Below are positions 24,556 to 35,239 of a stretch of DNA of 64,000 bases, in pieces. The stretch is from Siderastrea siderea (lineage: Eukaryota > Cnidaria > Anthozoa > Scleractinia > Rhizangiidae). Both the position numbers and the translations under genes were made by a program. Within the stretch, counting starts at the first letter, position 1. The number at the start of each line of letters is the position of its first letter. Location of the stretch: assembly GCA_964030785.1 (NCBI GenBank), contig OZ034979.1, forward strand, positions 35,638,984 to 35,702,983. Direction: 5' to 3'. A model generated the notes under the pieces. The model did no database searches. It had not been told where the DNA came from and saw only the letters and a program-made list of their open reading frames with translations.

Positions 24556-25015
24556 TCAAAAGTTAGAACCACCTTGTACAGCATGATAAACAGCACCACA
24601 GGAAAGTACAGCCCAGTAGCTTTTATTTGAATGGTCACACTTTGGGATTTCATCCACAGACTCAAAGTTAGAACCACCTTGTACAGCATGATAAACAGCA
24701 CCACAGGAAAGTACAGCCCAGTAGCTTTTATTTGAATGGTCACACTTTGGGATTTCATCCACAGACTCAAAGTTAGAACCACCTTGTACAGCATGATAAA
24801 CAGCACCACAGTAAAGTACTGCCCAGTAGCTATCACTTGAAGGGTCACACTTTAGGATTTCATCCACAGACTCAAAAGTTAGAACCACCTTGTGCAGCAT
24901 AATAAACAGCACCACGGGAAAGTACTGCTCAGTAGCTTTCATTTGAATGGTCACACTTTAGGATTTCATCCACAGACACAAACTCAAACGTTTATAACCC
25001 ATCTTGTACAGTTTA
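24556..25015. repeat. Tandem repeat, 105-bp unit, about 4.3 copies
   Basis: The motif AGTTAGAACCACCTTGT starts at 24561, 24666, 24771 and 24877, giving periods of 105, 105 and 106 bp; a diverged partial copy ends near 25015. The first copies are nearly identical and later ones more diverged. The unit stays open on the minus strand, which looks like a repetitive protein but is not supported as a gene. Confidence 0.92.
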
Positions 25016-25085
25016 ATAAACAGTGTCACAGGAAGTTGACTCAGTGTATATTAGAGATTCAATGTTCTTTGTTTTGTGTTTTTAG

Positions 25086-28000
25086 TGTTGTTGATCGGTT
25101 TTACTGAGTCAGAAGCTCGGATTGGTTTAAGAGCTTGTCAGGGAGATTCAACATCAGCTGTGGAGTACATTACACAGAGAAGACAGGTAATAGCTGAGTT
25201 CAATATACATTGTGCTTCTATAAAATGAGACACTTGTTTGAACACAAGACAATGGGGACCAGAACATAGTCAACATGGTAGATTTCCCAGACGTCACAAA
25301 TATGTTAAGGACATCAGTTACAAAAGAAAATGATCTATACAATAGCAGGCTATAAAATTTCGGTTATAAACCCTAGGCTTATATTACCTCTTAATGTCGT
25401 TGTTTTGTAGGGGATGATTACTGGTGTGGGAGGTTAGCCCTGGGGAATTTAAGAAGCATTGCAAAATGGATTAATAGAAAGTATGTACATCTCTTCCCAG
25501 AGAATGTGTTTGTCTTACCTACCGGTCCGGCAAATGCTAAACATTGTCATGGTAGAACCGTTACTTAAGTCCATTTAGTGTAACTTTGGAGACTGCAGAT
25601 AGGAGTGAGCCTATAACTAAGGGGAGGGTCGTAGTCTCCTACAAAGCTGTTCTTAGGACCATCGAGCGTTGCGTGACAACCCTAACAATGGCTGTGTAGG
25701 CCATAATTCTGTGTAGGCCTAATTCTGGCCATATCTGCTACAGATAAGTGGTTCTGATGGGGAGGTAGAAAAAGCTAACAAAATATTGGATGATAATTTA
25801 AGCCTGTAAGTAGTTGTTTTTTAAAGTGCATCTTATCAAAGCTAAATAGTGAAACTCCTCGCTGATTCATGCTAGGCATGGTATGTAGCTATGAGCACGA
25901 CTCCTTTATTGAGAGAGAAAGGTATCTTTGTTATTATGTTGGTGCATTACTCTTTCCTGTTTGTACTTTCGTTAAACATTAAGAGAAAAAAGAGAGAAGA
26001 GAGAATGAAGAAAAGGAAAGGAAACGAAAGAGGCTCAAGAGAAAACTGGGAAAGACTGTGGCAGGGGAATGGTAAGAGTCTTACGAACGTGTCGAAAGTT
26101 GACGGTTGCGCTTGTGGCAAAGTAGCCACGCGCGCTACATTTCCTCGCGACAGCCAACATTCGCGTGTATTCGCATGTTCTTGTAGCCCGACTATCCCTG
26201 AACAAAAGGAGAGACTGTTCGTAGTCTCGTTATTAATTTACCTGCTTTACACCTGCGAGGTTCACATTCTGTTTTTACTGTTTGTTTTTCAAGGGTGAAT
26301 GTCGACACGTATAAAGCTCTTGTGGAGATGGGATTTTCCAAGAAAAAGGCAGCTTCAGCCTTGAGACAGGTGAACAATGACGTTAATAACGCACTACAGG
26401 TGAGATACATCACTTAAAATTGTAGAGAACAGAGATGTTCACTGTTTAAAAACGTTCCTTTTAATATTTTAAGCCTTTGCATACCAACTACGCATATATG
26501 CGTAGTTATATACAGACCCCCTTCTGGCGGCCCTGGAAGAAAGAACTTGGGGCTTGGGTACTACTATTACATTTAATTGGAGGAGCAGTTGTCCATGCTC
26601 TATTGTCCTGTCTGGCTCTGTTTATACGTTTGATTTTGCCGACACATTAAGTTAACCTTACTAAGTATTTTCTTATTTACAGGTTCTTCAAGATCATCCA
26701 GAAATGCTGGATATTCCTGATGACGGAAGGTAAGGTGGTAAATCATTAGACAATCAAAAATACTTCAATGTTTGAAGGTGGTCGTTTAAGAGAGGTGGTC
26801 GGTTTTAGGTGTGGCGGCTGAGAGAAATTCAACCGTTTTTTAACTCTAGAACGGTTTTATTGAGCTTGAGGTGCATTGGTAACACAGTGGATTGTAAGCA
26901 TAAAGGTTTGTGGTCTACCTGTGGAAGAAATCCATCGCATTGATTCCTTCTACAAAACATTGTGCTCCACATTGCTTCTCTCCACCCAGATGCTAATGTG
27001 GGGAATATTTCCACTGGCCCTAATTCCCAGAGACACTGAAGATTCACAGTTATGATTAACACGATTTTTAAATGCCCAGTAAAACTCCTGAGAATACAAT
27101 GTTGTCCTGTCCGCTAAAAGCCACGCGTCCGGAAACGATTTTATCACATGATTGGAAATTTTAGAAATCAAGGTAATTCGATCACTTAGCAACGATAATT
27201 AAAATAGCTCAATCACTTATTAGTAGCAAGACATTTTAAAGTCACGATTTCGTGTTACGCTGCAAGTCACGCAGCCACTAAACGTTCCCTACCGTAAATT
27301 GGGAAAACCAAAAAATACCGGGCTAACTGGGTGGACTAGCATCTTATATCGTGGAGGCGCGTGGGGGGGGGGGGGGGGGGTCCATAAAAAAAGCACTCGT
27401 TTCAGAGTTTTCTCGCCTTTGCCGAGTCACAGGTTAGTTTGGAGAGTGATACTAAAATTCGGCCTAATCGCAAATATGAGTTTCCAAGAAAACTTCCCGT
27501 TGCTTATCATGTAACATTTGTGTCTTTCAGGTCAGCCATGTCAACTTTCAGTGATGACCAAATCTCCGATGAACATGTTGCTCAGGTACGAATAATCAAA
27601 CCACACCCTAGGATTTGTTGTAGGATACCACATTTAAGAAGTTATCAACATTTCAAATTATGGTGGTTTTAAGATAGCAGTGGACTACATTGAAGCAAAA
27701 GAAATACACGCCTGTACAGTAAAACAATTGTAACGGTTTTCACTATAGACTGATCGGTACGGCATGTTTATTCCTTGTAGGCCATGTCGATGGGTTTTGC
27801 AGTCGAATCGGTTAAGGAGGCTCTGAAGTGTTGTCGTGGTGATTTTGAGAAAGCTATTAATATGTTAGCGTCAAATAACGGAGTGCTTCCTGCAGTATCA
27901 CAGTTGAGCAAAGGTAAGAGCTATCTAACGTAATGCAGTCAAAGGTGCACTTATGGACACCTCACATAAAGGTCACTTGCGGGTCCGCCATTGTTCACGA

Positions 28001-29162
28001 TTTCCGAATTGCACTGAGAGTTCATCCCTGAATTGCTGTGCACAGCATTAGAGAAACAATTCAGAGTTAAGTGATAAGGTACGTTAAGACACACTGAAAT
28101 TACGTTGTGTGCAATGTTGTGTACAATGTTACGCTAATTGCATGGAATGTTGCGTCTGTTGTTTCATCTGGTACGTGCAATGTTTTATCTGGTACGTGCA
28201 ATGTTTCATCTGGTACGTGCAATGTTTCACCTGGTACGTGCAGTGTTACATCTGTTACGTGCAATGTTACATCTGGTACGTGCAATGTTTTATCTGGTAC
28301 GTGCAATGTTTCATCTGGTGCGTGCAATGTTGCATCTGTTACGTGCAATGTTACACCGTTCCGTGCAGTGCTGCACCTTTTGAACACAGTGTTTCACCTG
28401 TTGTGTGCAATGCAGCACCGTTGTGTACAATGTTGCACCTGTTCCGTGCAATGCAGCAACGCTGTGTGCAATGTTCACTTGTTCCGTGCAATGCAGCACC
28501 GTTGTGTGCAATTTTGCACTTGTTTCGTGCAATGTAGCACCGTTGTGTGCAATGTTGTACTTGTTCCGTGCAATGTTGCACCTTTGTGTGCAATGTTGCA
28601 CTTGTTCCGTGCAATGTTGCACCGTTGTGTACAATGTTGCACTTGTTCCGTGCAGTGTAGCACCGTTGTGTGCAATGTTGCACCTGTTCCGTGTGATGTT
28701 GCACCGTTTCGTGCAATGTTTCACCTGTTCCGTGCAATGTTACACGCAACGTTGCTCCTGTTGTGTGTGATATTGCACCGTTGTGTGCAATATTCCACCA
28801 TTTGCTCGCAGCGTTGCACCTCGTCTGTTTCTGAAAAAAGTGAATTACCTCGGTAGCGTCTGATCAAAGGTAACGGTTATCGGAGCTTCACTATGATCGT
28901 TATTTATAGTTCTTGTTGTTTTCGTGTTTTAGACAAGTCTGCTGGAAGCGCCAGCGACGATGACGAAGAAGAAGAAGAAGACCCGGGTGTTAAAGAAGCT
29001 GTGAACGAACTCGTGCCAGATCTCGCAACCGAGGACGAAGAAGCTCATTTGAATCTGTCTCTGGAGGAGGAATCTTCTATTATCGCTGAATATCGAACAC
29101 TTATTTTATCAGCTGGTTACAAGCCACCTCTACTGCTGGAAAACACTGAACACAGCATATAA
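25086..29162 (+). CDS. NUB1: NEDD8 ultimate buster 1-like protein, C-terminal UBA region
   Basis: Seven exons were read: 25086-25188, 25986-26071, 26294-26399, 26683-26729, 27531-27585, 27781-27913 and 28933-29162 (stop TAA). Phases agree at all junctions. The protein shows three UBA domains: GFTESEARIGLRACQGD; ALVEMGFSKKKAASAL; and AMSMGFAVESVKEALKCCRGD. A basic KEKKRRRL-like linker (exon 2) separates the first two. The acidic C-terminus has EEESSIIAEYRTL, matching the NUB1 tail. NUB1 binds NEDD8 and ubiquitin-like conjugates and steers them to the proteasome. The UBL and TPR-like first half should precede 25086; only one possible UBL exon (20722-20792) was seen, and the TPR part is missing. 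The gene may be broken by repeat insertions, or exons may be lost from the assembly. Confidence 0.85.
27361..27381 (+). repeat. Poly-G run in NUB1 intron 5
   Basis: About 18 consecutive G residues after GTGG; such runs are prone to length error. Confidence 0.9.
28095..28825. repeat. GTGCAATGTT minisatellite in the last NUB1 intron
   Basis: About 730 bp built from ~21-bp units, GTGCAATGTTTCATCTGGTAC in the first part (to about 28340) and GTGCAATGTTGCACCGTTGT or GTGCAATGTTGCACCTGTTCC later. Many units contain the self-complementary core TGCAACATTGCA-like sequence. Several frames on both strands stay open because the units lack stops. Confidence 0.92.
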
Positions 29163-31026
29163 ACTAAAGTTTAAACAGTCTTTCGTAAGCGATAATGTCG
29201 CAGCACCGATTTCCCCCAAAATACCCTGCATCGTATTCAGTTGCGTATCGAACTGAAACACAGACATCGGCCCGTCATCAGATCCAGGGAAGTTTCCTAA
29301 CCGACGACTGTGACAAAACCAAAACTAAAGTTATCACATCTCAGCAATCGGAGCAAACGCAACTGATGGAACAAAGCAATCAAAACTCGAAGCAAAAACA
29401 ACCCAGCGGTGCCAAGGTGTCACTCGTATCCAAACTCCTCTCGCCCCGAAATCAAATAGATACCCAAGTCTTCTAAATAGCGACTGAGTGGGAGTATGAA
29501 TCAAATCGGCTCCATATTTTTTAGTACCCTGAGAAAACCGTTCTTGAAGGAAATTTACTCAGTTAAGTAATGCAGCTCTCAACTCAGTTTATTTATTGTT
29601 TGTTGGAAGCTATCAAGGATCTAAGTATTATAAGGACTTAACTATTTTAAATCTTGAAATAAAGATATCTCTAACGGGATATCTCTGTCTTCTTTTTAAG
29701 AGAAAATATAGGGCAACCACAAGACCTGTTTATGACTTTTTATATTCCTATTTTAAACAGTCTGTCTATATATAGCCATAACTATTAGATAACTTGTACA
29801 GAAACACTGCAGATATTGCCATCGCAGCTACTGTAAGGAAAAAGTGTAATTCCATAAGCCTTGTGGTTTCTCGTTAGGCTTCTTATCACTTTTCAATTTG
29901 TGTTTCGTTTAACTTTGTGACTTGAATTTGTATGGTGTGGTGAATAAACTTGAAAACTCAACATCCCCGTCAAACCTTGTGTGTGTGTGTGTGTGGGGTG
30001 GGGGGGGGGGGGGCTTTCTATCTATAGTACGCTCAGGTTGTACAGGGAGGCTCCTCCCGAAACTGGGGACCTTTTTACGCTTACAGCGCAGGGAGTCCAC
30101 AATAGTTGAGAAAAGGAATAATGAATAAAATTACAATTATCAACTTGCGTGCGTTGTTAGTTTTCGGTTGTTTTCTTTTGTGTTCAGCATCAAGCTGACG
30201 GATTCTAGCGATAGTACTGTAGTCGTGAGCTGAGTTGTTTTGTGCGCGAGCGGATCTGAGTTATGCTAATTTTTCATTTAATAATACTACAAGGGGAGCA
30301 GCTTTTTCACGAAACAGTTTGAACACACTTTGCGAAATCGCCCATGATAATCCCCGCCGGTTTTGTCTTCAGTCTCTGAGGCATAAAAAGACGAAATATT
30401 TGTTCCAGGTATATGGAGGGATTACCATTTTAAAACAATCGTATATGAAAGAGTACGAGTTTAAACATCGGGGGCGGGACCCCACGTACGAAACTCTTAT
30501 GAGAATCTCCGCCTCTCTCCTGAGTATTAAACAGATGAAACGAAAGTAGACATCGGTAAAATAGACACGGTAGAATAGATACATGCTTCGCCGAGCTTCG
30601 AGTACGAACAGTTATTTTCAGCACAATAAGCAAATACTCTTGTAGTATTGATATAATTAATCAGCTCTGTTAGCGTTCAACACTACTACTACATGTAGTC
30701 AAAAGTCACACTCGTCACTTATGTCGTCATTTTTGCTCAAGACTAGAGAAGAGGCTTTCGGCTGCTAACTCAGGGTTTCGGCTGACTCAGTCCCGATCTG
30801 AATGCATTACACAATTTGCGTTAGGCTAATACTTTTGCTTCAGTATAAGAAGATATTGTGAAAGAACTTTCTCTGGGGGAAACTGACTTCTCACTACATC
30901 AGTACTTTCACTTTCTTTTTAAGTTTAATTCGTGTTCAACTTCTCAGTTCTACGTTTCAGTGCCTTCTGATTAATCCGAATCATAACTGGACTTTTATAA
31001 TGACTTGGCTAGATACATAATAGTAG
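29163..31026 (+). other. NUB1 3' UTR and intergenic stretch
   Basis: AATAAAG at about 29660 and AATAAAC at about 29943 are candidate NUB1 polyadenylation signals. A G-run lies near 29999-30013. No gene was recognised; open frames at 29195-29476 and 30235-30549 have no family resemblance. Confidence 0.5.
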
Positions 31027-31197
31027 TATATAGTGAGTTTAATGAATACCACCTGATTCTCAGCGGGTTATTTTCGAATTTTAAACCCCCCACATAATAA
31101 ACAAGCTCCCTTTGCTCGCTTGTTTATTATGTGGGGGGATTAAAATTCGAAAATAAACCTCTGAGAATCAGGTAATATTCATTAAACTCACTATATA
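31027..31197. repeat. 171-bp near-perfect palindrome
   Basis: The arms begin TATATAGTGAGTTTAATGAA on the left and are mirrored to 31197, meeting around TCCCTTTGCTC at 31107-31117. A few mismatches occur outside the core AATAAACAAGC. It lies 86 bp left of the first Polinton frame. Confidence 0.92.
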
Positions 31198-31282
31198 CCA
31201 CTTATAAAATGAAATTGAAAAATCGAACACAAAAAAAATAATTTATAATCGATTAGATATTTGTGTGTCAAATTTGATATCG

Positions 31283-31636
31283 ATGGCTGCCGGATTCAAC
31301 AACTGTCAGGTTACCGAAGCAATTCAAAACCTACCGCTTGAATTACGTGAGATAATTTACAAACATTACTTTATCATAAATATGAAAGAGCGAGAAGCTT
31401 TGGGTTGGAACCTGGTTCACAATGAGCTTTCAATTCAACCTTTCTGTCCTGAAAGGCAGCGGCTTGTCCATATTCTGGTGTGTGTAGCCTATATGCATTG
31501 TTGTTGTGGAGGGTGTTGTTATCCTTGTTATAAACAAGAAGAAATCTTACATGAACTAACCATCTCTGTCCCGATCTTGGATATCTCTCTAGTTAATTAT
31601 TGCACTGATATATGGGAAGAGGACCACAGTCATTAA
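31283..31636 (+). CDS. F-box-like small protein, Polinton-associated
   Basis: The start is taken at the ATG at 31283, giving 117 residues. It opens with an amphipathic segment and IQNLPLELREIIYKHYF, which has the Leu-Pro-x-Glu pattern of the first F-box helix. A Cys-rich stretch (CCCGGCCYPC) and a hydrophobic C-terminal half follow. It could recruit a host SCF-type ubiquitin ligase if the F-box is real. It lies at the left edge of the element and points outward from the neighbouring minus-strand genes. Membership in the element is inferred from position and intact frame. Confidence 0.5.
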   Translation: MAAGFNNCQVTEAIQNLPLELREIIYKHYFIINMKEREALGWNLVHNELSIQPFCPERQRLVHILVCVAYMHCCCGGCCYPCYKQEEILHELTISVPILDISLVNYCTDIWEEDHSH

Positions 31637-31774
31637 GCTGTGTTTACGGCGCGTGACTTCGCGGTTTGGTGAAACCCACAGACAATGACGTAATTTATAT
31701 TCTTGTACAAACATTGAAGGGAAACCCCTTTAACAACTCAAGTTTGAAAAAGCAAATCAATATACACAGACAGA

Positions 31775-32104
31775 TTACATTAATTCATAATCAAAATATT
31801 CATTACCGTCAGCAGAAGTTTTGAGACCTATTTTGTAGACAAATTGATAATAATCATCTTCCAGCAGGTCTTCTGTAAGTCGTTTAGGGGCCCACACACA
31901 AAAATTATCTCCATTTTTTGTTTCTAAAGTTAAAATAGCTGAATCCCCAAATTTACATTTCCTGTGTTTAACTTTTTTAATTTTGTAAATAGCGTCTGAA
32001 ATATCCCGCCATTTTAAAATTTCTTTTCTTTCAAAACTTTCCTCTGTTGGCCAGTCTTGTGAGATCGTTTGTTGATCTGTACAGACATCCATAGTAAGAT
32101 ACAT
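31775..32104 (-). CDS. OB-fold-like, possible single-stranded DNA-binding protein
   Basis: 109 residues from ATG 32104. The C-terminal two thirds reads as a chain of beta strands with AILTLETKNGDNFCVWAPKR and FVYKIGLKTSADGNEYFDY. This strand pattern with aromatic and basic positions resembles small OB-fold proteins. A single-stranded DNA-binding role would suit protein-primed replication by the element's polymerase. No catalytic motif is visible. The family assignment is an inference from pattern only. Confidence 0.45.
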   Translation of the reverse strand: MYLTMDVCTDQQTISQDWPTEESFERKEILKWRDISDAIYKIKKVKHRKCKFGDSAILTLETKNGDNFCVWAPKRLTEDLLEDDYYQFVYKIGLKTSADGNEYFDYELM

Positions 32105-32339
32105 TGGAGATACATTTGGTTAATAGCGTGTACTTTTCTGCTCGAGGTGAAATTCTGTGAAGCGCATGCGTAAATATTCAATTATTGCGACATTTAGGTG
32201 AAGGTCAGAAAAAGGGTACCATAAGAAATAGAAGAAAAAAAGTGTGTATAACATATATTGAAAGTGATCAATATATATTAGTTCACTCATTGGTGAAGCC
32301 TTAGGGGGGTGATGGTTGGCCACCATCTGAACCCTGTTT

Positions 32340-32605
32340 GAGGGCTTGTGCATGCGGTGAATTACGAGGTATAGGGGAACTCCTTCCAGTGGGAGAGTAC
32401 TCTACGGGTGAGCCCGCCTCGGCCCTACTGGTAACAGGGGGTGCTCAGAAATCCCTCGGGATTTCAAACCTCTCTCCCAGAGGTAAAATGTGGAATGACA
32501 TCGCCTTGTCAGTGGTGAAATCCTCACTTCGGTGAGGTGAAAGTCCTAGCCGAGGCTAGGCAAGAACAGCCACGAGCACCCCCTCGACAAGGGTTTTGCC
32601 CTTTT
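32340..32605. other. Run of short hairpins, possible structured RNA or control region
   Basis: GC-rich island in AT-rich surroundings. Successive hairpins include AAATCCC-TC-GGGATTT (32449-32464), CCTCT/AGAGG (32469-32483), TGACA/TGTCA (32496-32511), CCTCAC-TTCG-GTGAGG (32522-32537), CCTAGCC-GA-GGCTAGG (32545-32560) and AGGG/CCCT (about 32590-32602, followed by T-rich sequence). No known RNA family was recognised. Open frames across it look incidental. Confidence 0.55.
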
Positions 32606-32609
32606 TGTG

Positions 32610-32702
32610 TGACCTGTCACGAAATGTCACGCGTGACTGTCACGTTCGCCATCACGCAATGTCACGCCTCTTGTCACATAAGGTCACGCGTGACTATCAC
32701 AC
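32610..32702. repeat. GTCAC(G) iteron-like cluster
   Basis: About ten GTCAC or GTGAC motifs in 93 bp, including two palindromes GTCACGCGTGAC. The cluster directly follows the hairpin run and precedes AT-rich DNA. Such iterated binding sites are typical of replication or transcription control regions; the role here is inferred. Confidence 0.75.
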
Positions 32703-32957
32703 ATTTTTCGTTGTTTATAAGAAAAAAAGTTTTATTTTTCAACTTTATTAGGAAAAATCGTATTATGGAACCACATCTAGTCCTGAAATGGGGTAGCCAT
32801 CTTCATCACGAGTTGGTAACAATATTTTTGAAACACACTCACGAGTGATAAATCGTATTTGCCTAATTTCGGGGGGTGTGAGAAGCTCAACTAGGTGATA
32901 GCAAATAGCTTGCAAAGTTCCAATCATTTTGTTAGCGTATATAATTATTTTGAAAAT

Positions 32958-33443
32958 CTACAATTTAGTGAATTTTTTATCATACTTTTTAGAAATAGAT
33001 GGCGGAATCTCCATGCAATGATCAGTGGCGAAATTATCTATCATTTTCAATCTATCAAGAAAGACCTTTTCGTCGAAAGCTTCGCCTCTGAGGTAAAAGC
33101 GAATCTCATCAAGGATTTTTTGGTATTCGATACGGGCAAAATTTGCTTGTTCTGTTTTCTTATCGTATTTCTTAAGGCTTGCCACTGCTTTCAAAGTAAG
33201 ACCAACACCAGTTAAAGTTGCCATGACAATAAGGTTCAATGTAATTCCTCCGGCTACTGCGGCACTAATAATTAATTTGCCAGCCGAAAGATTACAAACA
33301 AAATTTTTTCTTCGAAAACCGCGGTGCAACTTTTCATAACCATAATGTTTCTTATGATAATGAGCATATAAATCTTTCAGAATTTTAACTTTTTCTTTAG
33401 AAAGTGTTTGGTCGATATGGTTGAATTCGTATATATTCTGCAT
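32958..33443 (-). CDS. Membrane protein of unknown function, Polinton-associated
   Basis: 161 residues from ATG 33443. The basic N-terminal third is followed by one long hydrophobic Gly/Ala/Thr-rich segment of about 40 residues (LIISAAVAGGITLNLIVMAT and beyond), enough for one or two membrane passes, then a charged C-terminal helix-rich region with EIRFYLRGEAFDEKVFLDRL. It is next to the fibre gene on the same strand. TATATA lies 5 bases before the start codon, as in the capsid genes, so late co-expression is likely. It might be a virion membrane or lysis protein; the function is not known. Confidence 0.6.
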   Translation of the reverse strand: MQNIYEFNHIDQTLSKEKVKILKDLYAHYHKKHYGYEKLHRGFRRKNFVCNLSAGKLIISAAVAGGITLNLIVMATLTGVGLTLKAVASLKKYDKKTEQANFARIEYQKILDEIRFYLRGEAFDEKVFLDRLKMIDNFATDHCMEIPPSISKKYDKKFTKL

Positions 33444-33716
33444 TGTGCTATATAATATTAAAAAAAAATGTTTGTGATGCTATAGATATTCAAGCAACAA
33501 AAAGATTTTTTCATCTTTCGCAGACGAATTCAAATCTATGAGCATTGTACAACAATACGGAAACAGTTTATTAATATAAATTGTCTGTTTTTTAGTTGTT
33601 TCGGTTGTATGATAAATTTTTCCAACATGTGATGATGAGGGAGTTGTATGCTTTATCTGTAAGGAAATAGGTGTATAATTACTTTTTTGGCTTGAATATA
33701 TTAATTTTATTTTTTT

Positions 33717-35239
33717 TTAATTATTCTGATCCATAATTATTTCCTCACAACCATTTAATAAAAATCTAAAACCCTGTTTCGTATCTACAAAACCATTTAT
33801 GCGATGAACGGAACCACTCAAATTATGTCCGTTTAAAGACAAATCTGTTTCCATAACCATTCTTCCATTTTCAATAACAAAAGCGGTGTCATAGACACTT
33901 GGATCAACGTTTGAAATTGTTTCTTTAACACCACAAACAATTAGATGACCAATTGTTAAAAATGATGGATTACTGACTGTACCGTGCAGATCGAGATATA
34001 GGTATTGCGGGGGTGAGCTACCCCCTCTGTGAAAATTGATAACTGTTTTGGTGTACTTCTCGAATGTTTTGGTTGTATGATTAGAAATTGAAATCGTAGT
34101 GCCTTGTGGTGTAACACTTATCTCATTCATTTCTGGTGGAAACCATTCAACAACCATAGTATAGTAACCGATCGGAAGTTTATATAGGTTAAAACCGAGG
34201 CGTGACCGGTACTGGTTGGGTGAGCCTTTTTCAAACAGGAGTTTGAGAGAGTAAGCTTTTTTATTTATTTGATGTGGAGATTCGGAAAAATCTCTGATGC
34301 CCAAAACCTCGATGTTGTTTTCACTCGAAGATTCATCAGCGTCTTCCATCAAGTATCTGAAGGCGTCCCTTTTTTGAGCCGAGCTAGTGATATGAGATTC
34401 ATGAATTTTTTGAGTGACAAGATCTCTCATAGATGTCATTTCATTTTGCATAAAATCAACATTAACTGTGGATTTCGAATCTCTGTAATCGGTTTGTAAG
34501 TTAATAATTTTTTATTATTATTTAAATTCAAGTTTCCAGTCATACTGTTAGTGCCATCAATTTTGAGAAATTTTTTTTGTGTCATGTCATCAATTTTGTA
34601 GTTAACAAACTCGACACATGCGGCGTCTCTTAGGTTTGACGGAAGATTAAGATTGATAATCGATTTATTTTTCATATCAATATCAGCTCCCTTATCCAGT
34701 GTTTTCACAAGCTGATTATCGACATATTTTTTGTTTGTTGCTTGATCTGCCTGTACTGGGTCTTTTACGTTATAGATTGTATTATTGTTCATATCAATGC
34801 TTGCTTCCATTTTTCCGCCTTCCTTTTTTGAAAGAAAGATATTTCTCGTGTCCTGATAGTTTATTACCTTTGTCAGATCACCGTGGACAGGATAAGGGTT
34901 GCTTTTTAATCGCAAAATATCGTACTTATTTTGCATGTCAATATTAGCAGAACCGCTGGCACTACCCTGAGGTCCACGATCACCTTTATCACCTTTGTCG
35001 CCTTTGTCGCCTTTTAAACCTTGTGCTCTTTGTGCCCCCTTCTGACCTTGTGGTCCAGCGGGCCCTTTTTCACCTCTTGGACCATTAGGGCCTTGTGGTC
35101 CTGCTGGACCTTTATCACCCTTCGGTCCAGGAGGACCCTCGGGGCCAGGAGGACCCCCTGGGCCAGAAGGACCCACTTTTCCACTTTCACTCGTCGTCGT
35201 TTGGCTAGTTCCACCTATTTGACTGTTAATATACCCCAT
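33717..35239 (-). pseudogene. Collagen-like fibre protein, frameshifted
   Basis: The first part (35239-34436) starts [10 protein letters not shown], then has about 20 Gly-X-Y collagen triplets ([20 protein letters not shown] type), then repeats with IDMNNNTIYNVKDP, ATNKKYVDNQL, IDMKNKSIINL and MTGNLNLNNN. These resemble the shaft repeats of phage and virus tail fibres. The second part (34451-33717) is in another frame. It has a helical HESHITSSAQKRDAFRYLM segment and a beta-rich globular end that could be the receptor-binding head. One indel near 34460 would account for the break. The start overlaps the ATPase 3' end by 14 bases, and TATATAT directly abuts the ATG. A trimeric host-recognition fibre is the likely role. 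Confidence 0.75.

Noticed and set aside
24522..24954. Repetitive open frames on the minus strand with SVDEIPKCDHSN units
   Set aside because: They coincide exactly with a 105-bp tandem DNA repeat and lack start context or flanking exons.
28095..28825. CRISPR-like array
   Set aside because: Units are directly adjacent with no spacers, and the genome is eukaryotic.
28107..28856. Long open frames on both strands in the GTGCAATGTT array (up to 249 codons)
   Set aside because: They arise from a stop-free repeat unit, differ in every frame and lie in an intron of NUB1.
29195..29476. 93-codon frame after NUB1
   Set aside because: Lies in the predicted NUB1 3' UTR, low complexity, no resemblance.
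32338..32848. Open frames across the GC-rich hairpin island
   Set aside because: Composition is driven by stems and GTCACG repeats; no protein family resemblance.
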